Source of the DNA: Gnetum montanum
Lineage: Eukaryota; Streptophyta; Gnetopsida; Gnetales; Gnetaceae
DNA length: 64,000 bases
Direction: 5' to 3'
NCBI GenBank assembly: GCA_015680685.1
Contig: MNCI01022333.1
Location: 3,915-67,914 of the forward strand
The translations under genes were made by a program, and so were the position numbers. Of the stretch, positions 1 to 11,240 are shown in pieces (the stretch's first letter is position 1; every line of letters begins with the position of its first letter). The notes under the pieces are model-generated. The model had not been told where the DNA came from. It saw only the letters and a list, made by a program, of their open reading frames with translations, and did no database searches.

Positions 1-63
1 TAAGCTAGAAAGAACAAAGAAAAGGTTAGAAAAGTCATAGTAAGGTAGAAAGAACAAAGAAAA
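1..63. repeat. 40-bp tandem repeat upstream of RLK copy 1
   Basis: A 40-bp A/G-rich sequence containing GGTTAGAAAAGTCATAG is present as one partial and one full copy. The same array has two full copies in the other units. It lies about 500 bp upstream of the RLK start. Confidence 0.75.
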
Positions 64-352
64 GTTTCACTACTTATTTAATTTTAGAGAAGAGCGAGCA
101 AAGTTAATAGAATAGCCCCATTACTTAATTTCAAAGAAGCAATTTGAGAAGAGTCTTAATGCATGATCAAAAGAACAAAGAATAAGCCTTCTCAAGGCAT
201 GAAAAGTTTGATTCCGTAATTAATGCAGTGCAGTTGTAACAACAACAAGGAGGCCCACCACTCAATGAATTTTAAAGTAGGATCGCAAAAGTCCAAATGA
301 GTGCTAATAATGCACAACAATGAGGAAGCGTGTCTAGACTCACATGAGAGAT

Positions 353-432
353 GCCAGTGGCTTGGTCATTGAGTCCAATAATAATCAGAGCCGCCAGTGG
401 CTTGGTCATTGAGTCAAATAATAATATGATGC
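353..432. repeat. 40-bp direct duplication in the RLK copy 1 upstream region
   Basis: GCCAGTGGCTTGGTCATTGA occurs twice with a 40-bp period (353 and 393), followed by ATT/AAT-rich sequence. It lies about 110-180 bp before the RLK ATG, so it is probably promoter or 5' UTR. Part of it reads open on the minus strand (272-502), which I regard as a shadow. Confidence 0.75.
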
Positions 433-536
433 ACAACATGAACTTTCTCTTGAGAGTCTTTAAATTCAGCATTCCAATCCAGTGACGCCAAACACTCTGC
501 AACGTTTAGGTTAAGTTGGAGATCCCAACAGCAAAC

Positions 537-3500
537 ATGCTACGTAGAAGTGTTGTATTATGGCATCTAGTTTTGTTTGCCATTTGCATGATGAATGGCA
601 GTTTTCACTCTACAAAATTATTGCATGAACAAGACGTCGAAAGCTTGCTTATATTCAAGAAAATGGTGGAGTCTGATCCTAATGGAGCTTTGGTTAATTG
701 GCATCGTAACTCCATACACTACTGCAACTGGAGTAATGTTGAATACAATTCAGCTAGCAGAGTGGTGAAGCTTGATCTTTATAGCATGAAAATCCAAGGT
801 ACAATATCTCTGTCCCTCGGAAATTTATCTTATCTCACGTACCTGGATCTTTGCAATAATTCATTTCATGGTACAATTCCTCCCTAGCTGGGCACCTTGA
901 AAAACCTGCAAACTTTGTATCTATGCGAAAATAGGCTCCAGGGTACTATTCCTGACACATTTACAAACCTTACATAGCTGCAAATACTATCCATTGCACA
1001 GAATAACTTGCATGGTAGCATTCCTCACAACATTGGCCACATGTTCAGTCTTCAGATACTTGCCCTCCAGACAAACAATCTCTCTGGTTCAATTCCCTCT
1101 TCCATAGGAAACCTATCTTCTCTAGAACAGTTGTACATTTATCGGACACCCATAACCGGCACATTACCACAAGAAATCTGCAAGCTAAATAATCTTATGT
1201 TTCTGTATGTTTTTGAAAATCCTCAATTGGCTGGTGATATTCCTGAATCAGTTGGCAACATGTCTAGACTTAGCCATGTAAACATGCATCAAAATGCTTT
1301 TACAGGCTATGTTCCTTCTGAGCTGGGCACACTGGAAAGCCTATCTGTTCTCTACTTGTCGGGAAACAACCTGATAGGCAGCATTCCTCCATCTTTAGGG
1401 AACTGCAGCAATCTTCGTACACTTGTATTTGATAAAAATCAGCTGACAGGAGTCATTTCTCTGTAGTTTGGAAGGTTGTCGTTGATTGTTTTCAGGGTAA
1501 TGTCCAATTGTCTTGTAAATGATGGCTCTCCCACAATTTCTATTTTATCTACTTTTTCAAATTGCTCAACCTTAAATGTTCTGGATCTATCCTCCAACAA
1601 GCTAAAGGGAATGTTGCCAGAAGTGTTCCCATTCAACCTGTCGACACTACTTTTGAATGGGAACTTTATATCCGGTCCAATTCCTTGGAAGGCCTTGGGG
1701 AAACTGGAAAACCTGATAAATCTTGATTTGTCTAATTACAATCTCACAGGTCGTGTTTCTGGGTCGGTGGGAGAATTCAAGAAAATTCAAAGAATTGCTC
1801 TAGGTAATAACAAATTGCAAGGCAGCATACCCTCTGAAATTGGGAGGCTTGGCTCTACTCTGTACGAGCTTTCAATACAAAATAACTTGTTGGGGGGAAT
1901 TCCTAATGCAATTGGTAACCTGACAAATCTAAGACGTTTAGTCTTGGATCATAATAACTTGTCAGGTTCGATCCCTCCTAGCTTAGGACAATGTTATAAA
2001 TTAGAGCTGTTGGACCTTTCTTCAAATAAGTTCGATGGCTCCATCCCACCGGAAGTGGCAAATCTCTACAATATTCAAATCTACTTCAATTTGTCCCACA
2101 ATTCCTTGCATGGAAAATTGCAAGCAAAAATTGGTAAGATGATTCACACTGAAGCCATAAATGTTTCAGCAAATAGAATCAACGACACCATTCCATCTAT
2201 TCTTGAAGGCTGCAACAACCTGCAACAACTGGATTTATCATTTAATGAGTTTCAAGAATCAATTCCAAGGTCTCTGAGCAACCTCAAGAACCTCGTGTCC
2301 ATGGACCTTTCCCACAACAATATTTCTAGTTCCATACCTTTTGACCTTGAGAAATTGCAGATGCTTCAGATCCTTAATCTTTCATTCAATGATCTAAGTG
2401 GAGAAGTTCCAGAGGGAGCATCATTTCGTCATTTTAACAAGCTATCATTTTTAGGAAATCCGAAGCTCTGTGGAGAATGGGTACAGCTACTTGCTTGCAC
2501 ATCCGTGGCAAACACTCACACTGATTCCAAGGTAAAAATCATTGCTCCAGTTGCTGCCTACGCTGGTGTTTTGGTAATTTACCTTGTTTTCTATGTATCA
2601 ATCTACTGCACAAGGAGTCTGAAGGATAGAGGGGATAGAGGTGTGTTAAATTGTGATTTCGACAACTGGAAGAAGAACTATGGAAATCGGTTCTCTTACA
2701 GAGACATCAGCGAAGCCACCGGAGGATTCAACATCAACAAGTTGCTGGGTTCCACAATCCTGGCCTCCGTATATAGGGGCACTCTTAGAGATGGCACTCA
2801 TGTGGCTATTAAGCTCGTTAACAAAATTAATCAAGAAGCCTTGAAAGGTTTTGTTTCAGAATGCAAGGCCTTGAGCATGGTGAAGCACAGAAATTTAGTA
2901 AAAATCATCGATTTTGTTGGGAAGGCGCACACAAAGCCCTGGTCATGCCACTGATGCCTAAAGGAAGTTTGGCACAAGCCCTGCAGAGAGAGAATGAATA
3001 CCTGTCCTTTAGAGAGGTGGTGAATATAGCCATGGATATTGCACATGGGCTAGAATACCTGCATCATTATAGCAGTATTCAAATCATCCATTGTGACATA
3101 AAACCCAGCAACATCTTGTTTGATGAAGATATGGTTGCTCATGTTGCTGATTTCGGTATTGCAAAGTTCCTCTGCACTGATTCTGTATCTTCCTTATCTT
3201 CCAGTTTGTCTCTTGCAGGATCAATTGGTTATATTTCTCTAGGTACCTACTTACATCCTGGTACTTTGGCTTTATTTGAATTTTCTGAAATCATCCTTTA
3301 TTTGACACTACCTAAACTTTACCCTTACAAGCCTCTATAATAGAGGTTTCTATTATACATGATATTTATGGTTAGTCGTTACACATTGACTAATTTAGAT
3401 TTTAAGAATTTTCTTAGGATTGGTTTTGACATGATAATGAATTTGCAGAGTATGGAGGAGGGGGAATGGTGTCGCCTAAGGGAGATGTATACAGCTATGG

Positions 3501-3786
3501 AGTAATCTTGTTAGAAATGGCAACAGCTAAAAGCCCAACTGATGAAAATCCTGATGGGTTTTGCAATTTACACAGTTAGGTGCTGGATTCATTCCCTGAT
3601 AAATTAGAACAAGTGTTGCACAAAAATCTGCCATCAGAATGCATTGAGGATACTTTGCTGTGGAATTGCATTTCTGACTTTATAAAAATGGCACTATGCT
3701 GTACCAGTGAAAACCCTTACCAAAGACCAGACATGACCTTTGTTTCCCGTTTCTTGGAGGAACTTTCCAAGAGAATCAGTGTTTGA
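537..3786 (+). pseudogene. LRR receptor-like kinase pseudogene, copy 1
   Basis: Same architecture as the intact copy at 48682: signal peptide from the ATG at 537, LRR ectodomain, transmembrane helix, kinase, intron 3243-3448 (GT-AG), second exon 3449-3786. It is broken by in-frame TAG stops at 885-887, 975-977 and 1464-1466, where the sister copies read CAG. A one-base deletion in a T run at about 2912-2915 shifts frame in the kinase domain. A TGG-to-TAG change at 3577-3579 stops exon 2. The second LRR N-cap cysteine is Tyr here, and residues before the exon junction read ISL rather than IPP. Splice-site dinucleotides are preserved, so transcripts could still be spliced, but no full-length receptor can be made. 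The longest open piece is about 490 codons, within the LRR/transmembrane region. Confidence 0.93.
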
Positions 3787-3833
3787 GTTTCATCTCCAAG
3801 AGAATCTTAAATAACAAGCCACTATCATGCACC

Positions 3834-3839
3834 AATAAA
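3834..3839 (+). terminator. Candidate polyadenylation signal of RLK copy 1
   Basis: AATAAA about 48 bp after the RLK stop, at the same place in all three units. This is a plausible plant near-upstream element; actual cleavage sites are unknown. Confidence 0.45.
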
Positions 3840-3850
3840 GTCCCTCACCT

Positions 3851-3912
3851 AACACCACTCAGCGCCTACGGTGTCTTCTTCAACACCACTCAGTGCCTAC
3901 GTTGTCTTCTTC
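3851..3912. repeat. 31-bp tandem duplication in the RLK copy 1 3' UTR
   Basis: AACACCACTCAG...CTACG.TGTCTTCTTC occurs twice with a 31-bp period, just past the candidate polyA signal. The apparent 107-aa ORF running through it comes from this repeat and has no recognisable domain. Confidence 0.7.
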
Positions 3913-5211
3913 TTGAAGAGTCAACATCTAAGTTTCACTCCACCATTCAAAGTATATTATCCTCCAGGGGTTATGCATAAGTTTCCAGCGTGCATATTGA
4001 TTAAGTTTGTGGGGTGTATTATCCTCCAAGGCTTATCCATATTTTTGATGCGTGTGCTTATGTCTGTATTATGCATTATACCGTCTGGGCGTTCTTCACG
4101 TTTTGATATTATACTTATTAGTAAACAAATTTTGTTAACTTTTGTTGCTTTTTTCAAGTTTCCGCTTGAGAATAGAATTAAACTTAGGAATTAACCATGA
4201 ACGCTAAAGATACGTTAAGGAATTGCACCTTCCAAGCTTTTTAATTACCGTTGGCAGTTTCGTACCTGTTTCACGGGGGGAACTCGTGGCATATTGACAA
4301 CTAAAATTTTTCCCCTTTAAATTTAAGGATGATAACCTTAAATTTAAGAGTCCGAGTACCTTATTAGTATTTGTAAGACGTTACTAGATGCTCTTTTGGA
4401 TCTAAATCTTTGATTATGTTTATGCTTAAGACAAACAACCAATATAATATTTAGTTGGAACATAGTTAATAATTTAAGTATTTTAAGAATAACTTAGATG
4501 TACAACATTTTTTTTCATGGTAGGGTAAGTATTAGAAGAGTACTTTATATTAAATAAAATACAAAACAAACTTTTTCATTGGGTAAATAAAATAAGTACT
4601 ATAATTTTTCTATGTGTGGCATGTTTGTGTTGGCCCTAATTTTCTAAAGTGGTGGTTTATGAATCTTAGCCAACTTTTATTAATAAACCTTTATGAATAT
4701 GGGCAATTTCCAAACAAGTTAAAATCTCCTATTCTAAAGTTGCTTTTGTTTATATTAATAGGTATAGAAGATAGATGACTATATATACCCTAGGACATAT
4801 AGCCAACATGAAACATTCATAAAACTTAAAACCAACTTTATAAAGTAGTGTTACCCCAATAATTTAGGGTGTTTGAAATTTAAGGAATTGATTATAAATT
4901 AAAGGAGTTGAAATTGAACCAACATTAAGATTAAGTAATACCAAATGTTAGGTGTTTAATATTAATTCATGGTTTATTGTTTATTAGAATCCACCAAATA
5001 GATTAAACACAAAGAATGTGTAAGAACGTTAATTTTACCAAAGCTCTATGGATCACTTAAAAATTTTCAGGCCTTCTAGATATGCTTTAATGCTAATCAA
5101 ACTTAAAATAAAAATACCTTTAAGAAAAATATTTCAATTAAAAAAGTGAACATCATATTAATAATTAGTCAAGTGTTTCCTTAGCCATAAAAGTCATGGC
5201 ATTTGATGAGA
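3913..5211. other. AT-rich spacer, no gene seen
   Basis: No ORF or domain I can support. The notable property is that unit 1 and unit 3 read identically through this stretch while unit 2 differs at about twenty places, as described in the findings. Confidence 0.6.
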
Positions 5212-5363
5212 GCAGTTACTCTAGTAGTTATTCTAATTATTAGAGTGGTTACTCTAGCGGTTTCTTTAGTAGTTATTCTAATTATTAAAGTGGTTACTCT
5301 AGTGGTTTCTTTAGCAATTATGCTAATTATTAGAGTGATTGCTCTCATTATTAGAGTAGTTTC
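5212..5363. repeat. 45-bp minisatellite, unit 1
   Basis: About three and a half imperfect copies of a 33-45 bp unit built on ACTCTAGYGGTTTCTTTAG and TTATTCTAATTATTARAGTGG. It sits directly upstream of the TATA-like box of the first LTR-like arm. The repeat is open in frames on both strands (Val/Ile-rich and Thr/Ile-rich), an effect of low-complexity composition. Confidence 0.75.
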
Positions 5364-7110
5364 TCCCAAGCCTATAAATACAATGCCCACGTGCACAATT
5401 GGGAGAAAAAGTCTTATAGCAGTCAAGTAGCAAAACTATTGTAATTTGTTTTAAGGTTAGAATATTTTCCAAGTGCCCACAGTAGGATGTTAAGTGTCGA
5501 AAGATATTTATTCGAGCATTGTGTACCTGAGCAGACCTTGTGTATAGCAATAAAGATGAGCTCTTTGATTCATCCTTATAGCACTTGAGATTTGTTTTCT
5601 TACACATTTCTTTTATTTTATTTTCTTATACATTTATTTTATTTTATGCACTTTATATTTTTGTTATTAGCATAGTAATTAATTTTGATCAATTAAGAAA
5701 ATCATTAAATTACACTCAGTACGATCACTTTGAACACGTGTGCAATGCTTGGTAACCTAGTAATGATTAGCGTTTGGTAATCCTAGTAGCGTTGCACTGG
5801 TTCAGGATGTGTATGACAAGTGAAAATGGATACTGGTGTTAGGATTAGTTAAAGCCTAGTTAATCAGTAGTTAAGTTAAATTAGTCACTTAGTTATCTCT
5901 CTCTCCTCCCTTACTAGCAACAAGACATAAAAACATAAAAGCTATAAAAATCATATGCCTCAAGCTTACTTAACCATACAATTGTGAGATACCAGTAAGC
6001 TTGAGAAGACAATGATCAACCAACCCGTCCTTGCTCCAAAAATGCGCATAGGCACTTAGTCCTTGGAATTTGATCGGATCATGTGTGAAACTCTCGTATT
6101 CGTATGGTTGAGCATAGGGGTACCTTGCCACTCATCATTGGCACCATTGCTAAGGACTTAGTTGTTTGTGTGCTAACTAGAACATAGGAAATCATTCACA
6201 TCATTGGAACGAACCCTTAGGGTTAGTTGAGAAAATAATAAACAAGAATACATTGCACACTTGATGAGTGGCGAGGTACCCCTACACTCAACCATACGAA
6301 TACGAGCGTTACATGCACGATCCGGTTGAATTTCGCAGACTAAGTGCCTACATGCCTTATAGAACACTTAAGATTAATCGTTCGTTGTCTTCCCAGACTT
6401 ACTTGTATTTGTCACGGTTGTATGGTTAAGTAAGTCTGAGGTATGTGATTTTTATATCTTTTCTATTTTATTGCCTATGCTAATGAGGTAAAGGGTGAAG
6501 AGACTAATTAACTAAATTTAACTAACTAACTAAGCCTTAATTAACCTAGCATCATCATCCGTTCCCACTTGCCGTTCATACCCTGAACCAATGCAACCTT
6601 CTGGGATTACCAAACGCTAGTCGTTACTGGGATTACCAAGCATAATGCACATGCTCGAAGCGGTCGTATTAAATGCACTTAACTATAGGAGAAGGGTTGA
6701 GAAATATTTAATTAACTAATAAAGCATTGAAACGATAAATGATAAATAATAATAATTAAAGTCCTAATTAGCTTAGTCCATGCACTGCAAGGTTTATCCA
6801 AAAGTTTGTCTTTATTTCTGTACACAAACTTGTGTTCAGGTACAATATTTGCTCAAATAAAGATCCGTTGACTTTCGAGCTCCTACTGCAAGCACATGGA
6901 AATTATTTTATCTCTGGAGAGGAAAAATTGCCAAAGTTTCACTAAAGTCTAGATCTAGATGGAGAAACAAGGAAGAGTTGCCTCTTATTTATACACTTGG
7001 TAGTGCACCGTTAGTTCCATTCAGTCAAGAATCCCATACCTTCCCAATATTTTGTAAGGAACTCAAGGATGAGTTTTTATTCAATTATGGGGGTATGATG
7101 GGATGCGATA
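5340..7110. mobile_element. Convergent pair of LTR-like repeats forming a long inverted repeat, unit 1
   Basis: Arm 1 (about 5340-6145, plus) and arm 2 (about 7110-6257, minus) are diverged copies of one ~800-bp sequence separated by about 110 bp. Shared landmarks are a TATAAATA box (5373-5380; as TATTTATA at 6986-6993), an AATAAAG about 176 bp downstream (5549-5555; as CTTTATT at 6810-6816), then TTGGTAATCC..AG..GTTGCA and CATACGAATACGAG-type blocks in inverse order. TATA plus polyA signal at fixed spacing is what an LTR looks like. A third, single copy is at 16977-17823. I see no coding region, PBS or target duplication, so the family is unclassified (TRIM-like or solo LTR). Confidence 0.6.
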
Positions 7111-7181
7111 TCACATGTGCCGCGATATCACGTCAGCCACGATATCACATCCCCTGCGATATCACGTACGTGATATAGCAG
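7105..7181. repeat. 17-bp GATATCAC tandem array ending in a near-palindrome, unit 1
   Basis: Four units of about 17 bp, each with GATATCAC(A/G)T, are followed by GATATCACGTACGTGATAT, which is close to a perfect palindrome. The array lies upstream of the TATA-like box of arm 2, so it would be in its U3. A single copy of the motif lies upstream of the related LTR-like repeat at 17065-17075. Confidence 0.7.
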
Positions 7182-7212
7182 AGGGCTACGCAATATCCTC
7201 CTTTTGGAACTT

Positions 7213-8050
7213 GCCCATCTAGATCATTGAATGAAAGATTGAGACTTTGAAGCATTTACAGTTTCTCAAGTTCAAAGGGTATGGGACTAGAAATATTGTT
7301 GTGGGAAAGGTCCATGGACACTAGGTATCCCAGCTGGCTCAGAGAACCTGGAATGGATCCCTGAAACTCATTAAAAGAGAAATTCAGATATTGTAGGTTT
7401 TTGCAACCTTCAAGACAAGCCGAAACTGTGCCGTTGATTCTTTGCTAAAACATCTATTGCTAGCGCATGAATCATGTGACCAATTTCTGTTGGCAATCTC
7501 CCATGCAAAGCGTTGCATGACAAATTACAGTAGAACTGAATGTTGTATAGATTTGCTACCTCCAATGGGATGGAGCCTTCAAACTTATTTGAAGAAAGGT
7601 CTAGAAGCTCTAATATGTAACATTCTCCTAAGTTGGAAAGAATGGTACCTAACAAATTATTATGATCCAAGACTAAACATCTTAGATTTTTCAGGTTACC
7701 ATTTGCATAATTCTGCCTAACAAGTAGTTATTGGGTATTGAAAGCTCAGACAGAGTAGAGCTAAGCCACCCAATTTCAGTTGGTATTATGCCTTCCAACT
7801 ACTTGTTTCCTAAAGAATTTTTTTGAATTTTCTTGAATTCTACCACCAATCCAAAAATCCCTGCTATGAACTTTTGCTAGACAAATCAAGTTCTATTAAG
7901 TTTTCCAGCCTTGATAAGGCATCCTAAGGAATTGACCCATAAATATGATTCCCATTCAACGTTAGTGAAGTCAAGTTTCATGGGAACACTCTGGGTAATA
8001 TTCCAATAAGCTTGTTGAAGGATAAATCTACAGACACTAAATGAGCTTGT
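7213..8050 (-). pseudogene. Antisense relic of a second LRR-RLK ectodomain, unit 1
   Basis: Read on the minus strand this aligns to LRRs 12-23 of the main RLK, from the VFP region (about 7990) through DHNNLLGTILSNLGECYILE (7610-7670) to the end of the LRR array (NLSFNDL at about 7220). It is interrupted by several stops and indels; the longest open piece is 7410-7670. No kinase or signal peptide is attached. It has diverged from the main RLK more than the three units have from each other, so it predates the 24-kb amplification. Its end abuts the LTR-like pair. Confidence 0.85.
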
Positions 8051-8984
8051 ACAAGAGTAATCTTCAGTAATTCATAAATTCTTAGATTCAACATCTATTA
8101 ATTTAAGAAACTAAGCATACTCTAAATAACAAGTTTGGCTTTCTAACATTGAATGAACTTACAAGTTGAATTGCAAGTTGTATGCATGACTAATAATTGA
8201 ATTGGTGATATCATAATTAGAGTTATTTTAATAACTAAAGGTAATTGGAAAACAAGGATCCTTTGATAAGATGATTGCATTTTGCTTATCACTTACTCTT
8301 ATCTAGAGTCATTAACTAATTATTATAGCCAAACTGCTTATTTGAGAAACACAAATAGGATTCCATCACTAAGAATTCAAATAGGCATATAGCTTAAAAT
8401 TCCTTATCAAGAGTGAATATACTAACTATGCAATATAAATAGCATTGAGGATGAAAACCACATGTTTTTTTTTAAACAATGTTCTGTAATGTAAGCATAT
8501 TATATATAATTAGGGTATTACAACAATACTCATAGCACTTACATTTCTACTATCTAGTAGATCCAAAGGGTTTATAAATGTAATAAAATTTCAGTTTTTA
8601 ATTTTCTAGTCTTCATATAGACATATTGGTAATATGTTGAAGTGTTGCATCCAAACAACTTTAACAAAGTTCAAATTAGGAATTGTTTTTCTAATGTTGA
8701 TTTATAGTTATTTAGCTTGTATGATTAATTTGTGTCCTAATCACTATACTACACCCCTAAGCCAAGATAAATGCATATTGTAATAGTGAACATTATGAAA
8801 AAAAGAATTAAGCAAACTATAAAAATAACTTAACCAAGTTTCATATTCATCTCTGATGTGGAAACCCTTGCTAAGGTATCCTCCAAAAACAACTCCCAAT
8901 ATTAGCACTCAAATGTTGTGGAAAGTGGATAAGGGCTTCCACATTAGGGATAGATATAGATAAAGAAGAAAATCCAATGATAAA
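8051..8984. other. AT-rich spacer, no gene seen
   Basis: No coding or structural feature supported. The part at about 8390-8630 is deleted in unit 3. Confidence 0.5.
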
Positions 8985-8985
8985 C

Positions 8986-9475
8986 ATGTTAGATGGTAAA
9001 ATAAGGAAAATCAACATTGCCTACCTCTAAAAAACAAGATGAAGAAAGGAAAAAGCTTGAGATTTCGACAAAGGCTACAAACTTTTCTACCTAGAAAAAG
9101 AAAATCAACGCAAGGAAGTGGCATCATCTTTGATCAATTTGTTAAAGATAAGATGGTACAAGTATACCACCATAGCGATAGTATTATGGATATAAAACTT
9201 ATATTTGGCAATAAAATCATCAACATTATCAATGTAAATGCTCCAAAATTTGACCTAACAAATTCGATCAAGCAAAGTTTTTGAGATTCAATGGATTTTG
9301 TGACTTAAGGAACTTTCAAACAAAAAAGCATATTTATTGGGAGGGATTTAATGGTTATTTTGGATCTATGAAGATTATATATGATAATATTCACAAAGGA
9401 CACGAACTTGGAAAGTGAGATGAGATGGAATATTTGCTACTACAAGTGGTAAGTGCCTACAACTTTGGCTATTGA
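8986..9475 (+). pseudogene. LINE (RTE-like) endonuclease relic, unit 1
   Basis: Plus-strand fragments match the N-terminal endonuclease domain of plant RTE-type LINE ORF2. A piece reading RKINIAYL-stop-KTR resembles the INIACIQETKW motif. It is followed after a frame change by GSGIIFDQFVKDKMVQV and KIINIINVNAPKFDL (9039-9284), which resemble the GVGIIVD and LNVISAYAP motifs. After a stop and frameshift comes WEGFNGYFGS (about 9330-9370), resembling GDFNGHVGS. Stops and shifts make it non-functional. No reverse transcriptase follows on this strand. Confidence 0.7.
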
Positions 9476-9544
9476 AATGGTGGTATCTTGAATGTTCTAA
9501 ATTTTCTACATGTACTTGCGCCTTGAATCAATGTATACAATACA

Positions 9545-9900
9545 TGGAACACATTTATTTTAACTACTCTATGTTAATTTTCAAGGAAAGATCTTTGATG
9601 TCCAATTTCATATCTATTATACTCAACTAGGCTCTTCCCATAATAATTGAAAATTCTTCCCTGTTACCTCCTATGTGAATCACCAAGAAATTTATACGAT
9701 AAGACCACCCACTTATAGTGAACACAACATCATCAACCTATCTTAGTGGTATAATAACAACCTTATCTATAATCACTAACTTGATATTGCTCTTCTTCAG
9801 TGTGGGTAGGTCATAGGCTTTGTACATTTCCTATAAACTGATGTTTAACGTTGAACCTAAGTTTTGTAGAGCTTTCCATAGTGGATTTCCTGCTAAGATT
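9545..9900 (-). pseudogene. Ty3/gypsy retroelement aspartic-protease relic (antisense), unit 1
   Basis: The minus strand reads KALQNLGSTLNI, then LPTLKKSNIKLVIIDKVVIIPL, VDDVVFTISGWSYRINFLVI and REEFSIIMGRA. These match the LGASVNLMP, LKPTxxxLxLADxSV, DVLVKVDxFxxPVDFVVLD and IILGRPFL blocks of plant Ty3/gypsy retropepsins. The catalytic Asp of D(S/T)G is not visible (NLGS) and stops occur. This is the longest recognisable part of an antisense element; the flanking 9900-10260 may be its gag tail. Confidence 0.6.
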
Positions 9901-11070
9901 GGTTATCTTTTATAGAAGAATGTCAACTTTGATTTGGACTCTACATGAGTAAGGACTACTATTTTAATAGTGGTGTTAGCATTTGTTTGTCCTATTGGAT
10001 GAATTTGTTAATCACATGGAGGCATTTGAATGTTGTTACCCTTTGTTGCTCTCTTACTTAGATGAAGTGATGGGTTCACTAGGATAATCCATAAGGCTTG
10101 AAAGTCATAGTGAAAAAAGGGCATTTCCTGTGTTAATGTTTAAAACTACTAGCACCATTATCCATATGTATGTATGCTACAGGTGGCAATTTTTATGATT
10201 TCATACAAACATTTGCTGCAAATTAGTCAACTATCATTTTACATTATTCCTACCACCTTTTACATTTCCACCTACAATTGCCTACTTTCTCTGACTTTGT
10301 TTCTCCAAGGACTTATGAAAGCAAAGAAGAAAACTGGAAACTGAATGATTTCAAGCCAGAGAACTGGAAACTGAATGAAAAATTGATTACCAATGAGTCA
10401 CCAACAATTCCGACGTTGGTCTGTTGCAGCATCATTTACGTGGTTTTAAGCTACTATGCTGATATCTGCACGAGACTGCCAGAGAGTCTTAGATGCTTTA
10501 TTCCGAAATCTACAGAATCCTATCAATGAAGAAAAATTTCTGCATATTTTAGTGGATAATGTGCTGCGGAAAATTCCAACAGTTATGTGCATTTTCTAGA
10601 CAAAAACTTTTACGAAACTTTGAGACCCAAATCCATATTGATAGTGAATAGCGGGTTGAAGAAGGTATCAAATGATCATCAACCTACATAACAGATTTAA
10701 CAACATGAGGATCTGACCATAATGTATATGAATCACAGGTAGCACACAAACATCTTTGTTTTCTAACACCATCTAAAAAAGAAATCAGGTTTTTGTCTCT
10801 TGATGGAATATTCAACAATTGGCGTCAATGCCTTACCGAGAAAATCTATGGCTAGATCCATGACTATTATGAATGGTGGTATACCACTTTGGACTTTGAC
10901 CGTTTGGAAAAATTTATCAAATCCAATTTGACTGAACATTTAATTTGTCAAGTGTGGATATACCCTGGGCAGCAGAAAAAAGTATCAAATCCAATTTGAC
11001 TCTTACAAGTCATAGAGCAATTAGTCCATGCTCTACTTATAGCTTGGGTCTACCTCAACAAACCTAACCA
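9901..11070. other. Spacer, no gene supported
   Basis: Contains an 83-codon ORF (10278-10529) with an internal ENWKLN duplication but no recognisable domain; it is broken in unit 3. Otherwise featureless. Confidence 0.4.
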
Positions 11071-11240
11071 ATGATAGGTAGCTCAAGCGGTTAGATCATT
11101 GTAACAAACATAGCTAGTGATAATTAGCTAAAGGAATTAGTGGGCAAGAGGTTTCTAGTTCGAATCACACTTATAATAAGGGCTTTCATATAACTACCTC
11201 ATGATAAATGACCGATGTTGTGCCTATTGTATATATTTTA
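11071..11240 (+). mobile_element. tRNA-derived SINE-like relic, unit 1
   Basis: Pol III promoter-like boxes are present: box A TAGCTCAAGCGG at 11079-11090 and box B AGTTCGAATC at 11157-11166. The 78-bp spacing is too long for a normal tRNA and no cloverleaf closes, so this is better read as a SINE head with an insertion than as a tRNA gene. The 3' limit is uncertain. Confidence 0.4.

Noticed and set aside
272-502. 76-codon minus-strand ORF upstream of the RLK, present in all three units
   Set aside because: It covers the 40-bp promoter duplication, uses a non-ATG or weak start, has no domain, and is shortened by the 12-bp deletion in unit 3; its conservation only reflects recent duplication.
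2653-2844. Alternative-frame ORFs inside the RLK kinase region
   Set aside because: Shadows of the RLK reading frame in both orientations.
3871-4194. 107-codon ORF downstream of each RLK
   Set aside because: Lies in the RLK 3' UTR, begins in the 31-bp duplication and has no domain; the frame is kept only because the units are young.
5181-5430. Overlapping Val/Ile-rich and Thr/Ile-rich ORFs on both strands
   Set aside because: Produced by the 45-bp minisatellite; open on both strands because the repeat lacks stops.
7105-7181. CRISPR-like repeat array
   Set aside because: Direct 17-bp units without spacers, in plant nuclear DNA; a minisatellite.
10278-10529. 83-codon ORF with a duplicated ENWKLN motif
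   Set aside because: No homology I recognise, and it is interrupted in unit 3; likely chance.
11071-11170. Functional tRNA gene
   Set aside because: A/B box spacing is too long and no acceptor or anticodon stems pair; kept only as SINE-like.
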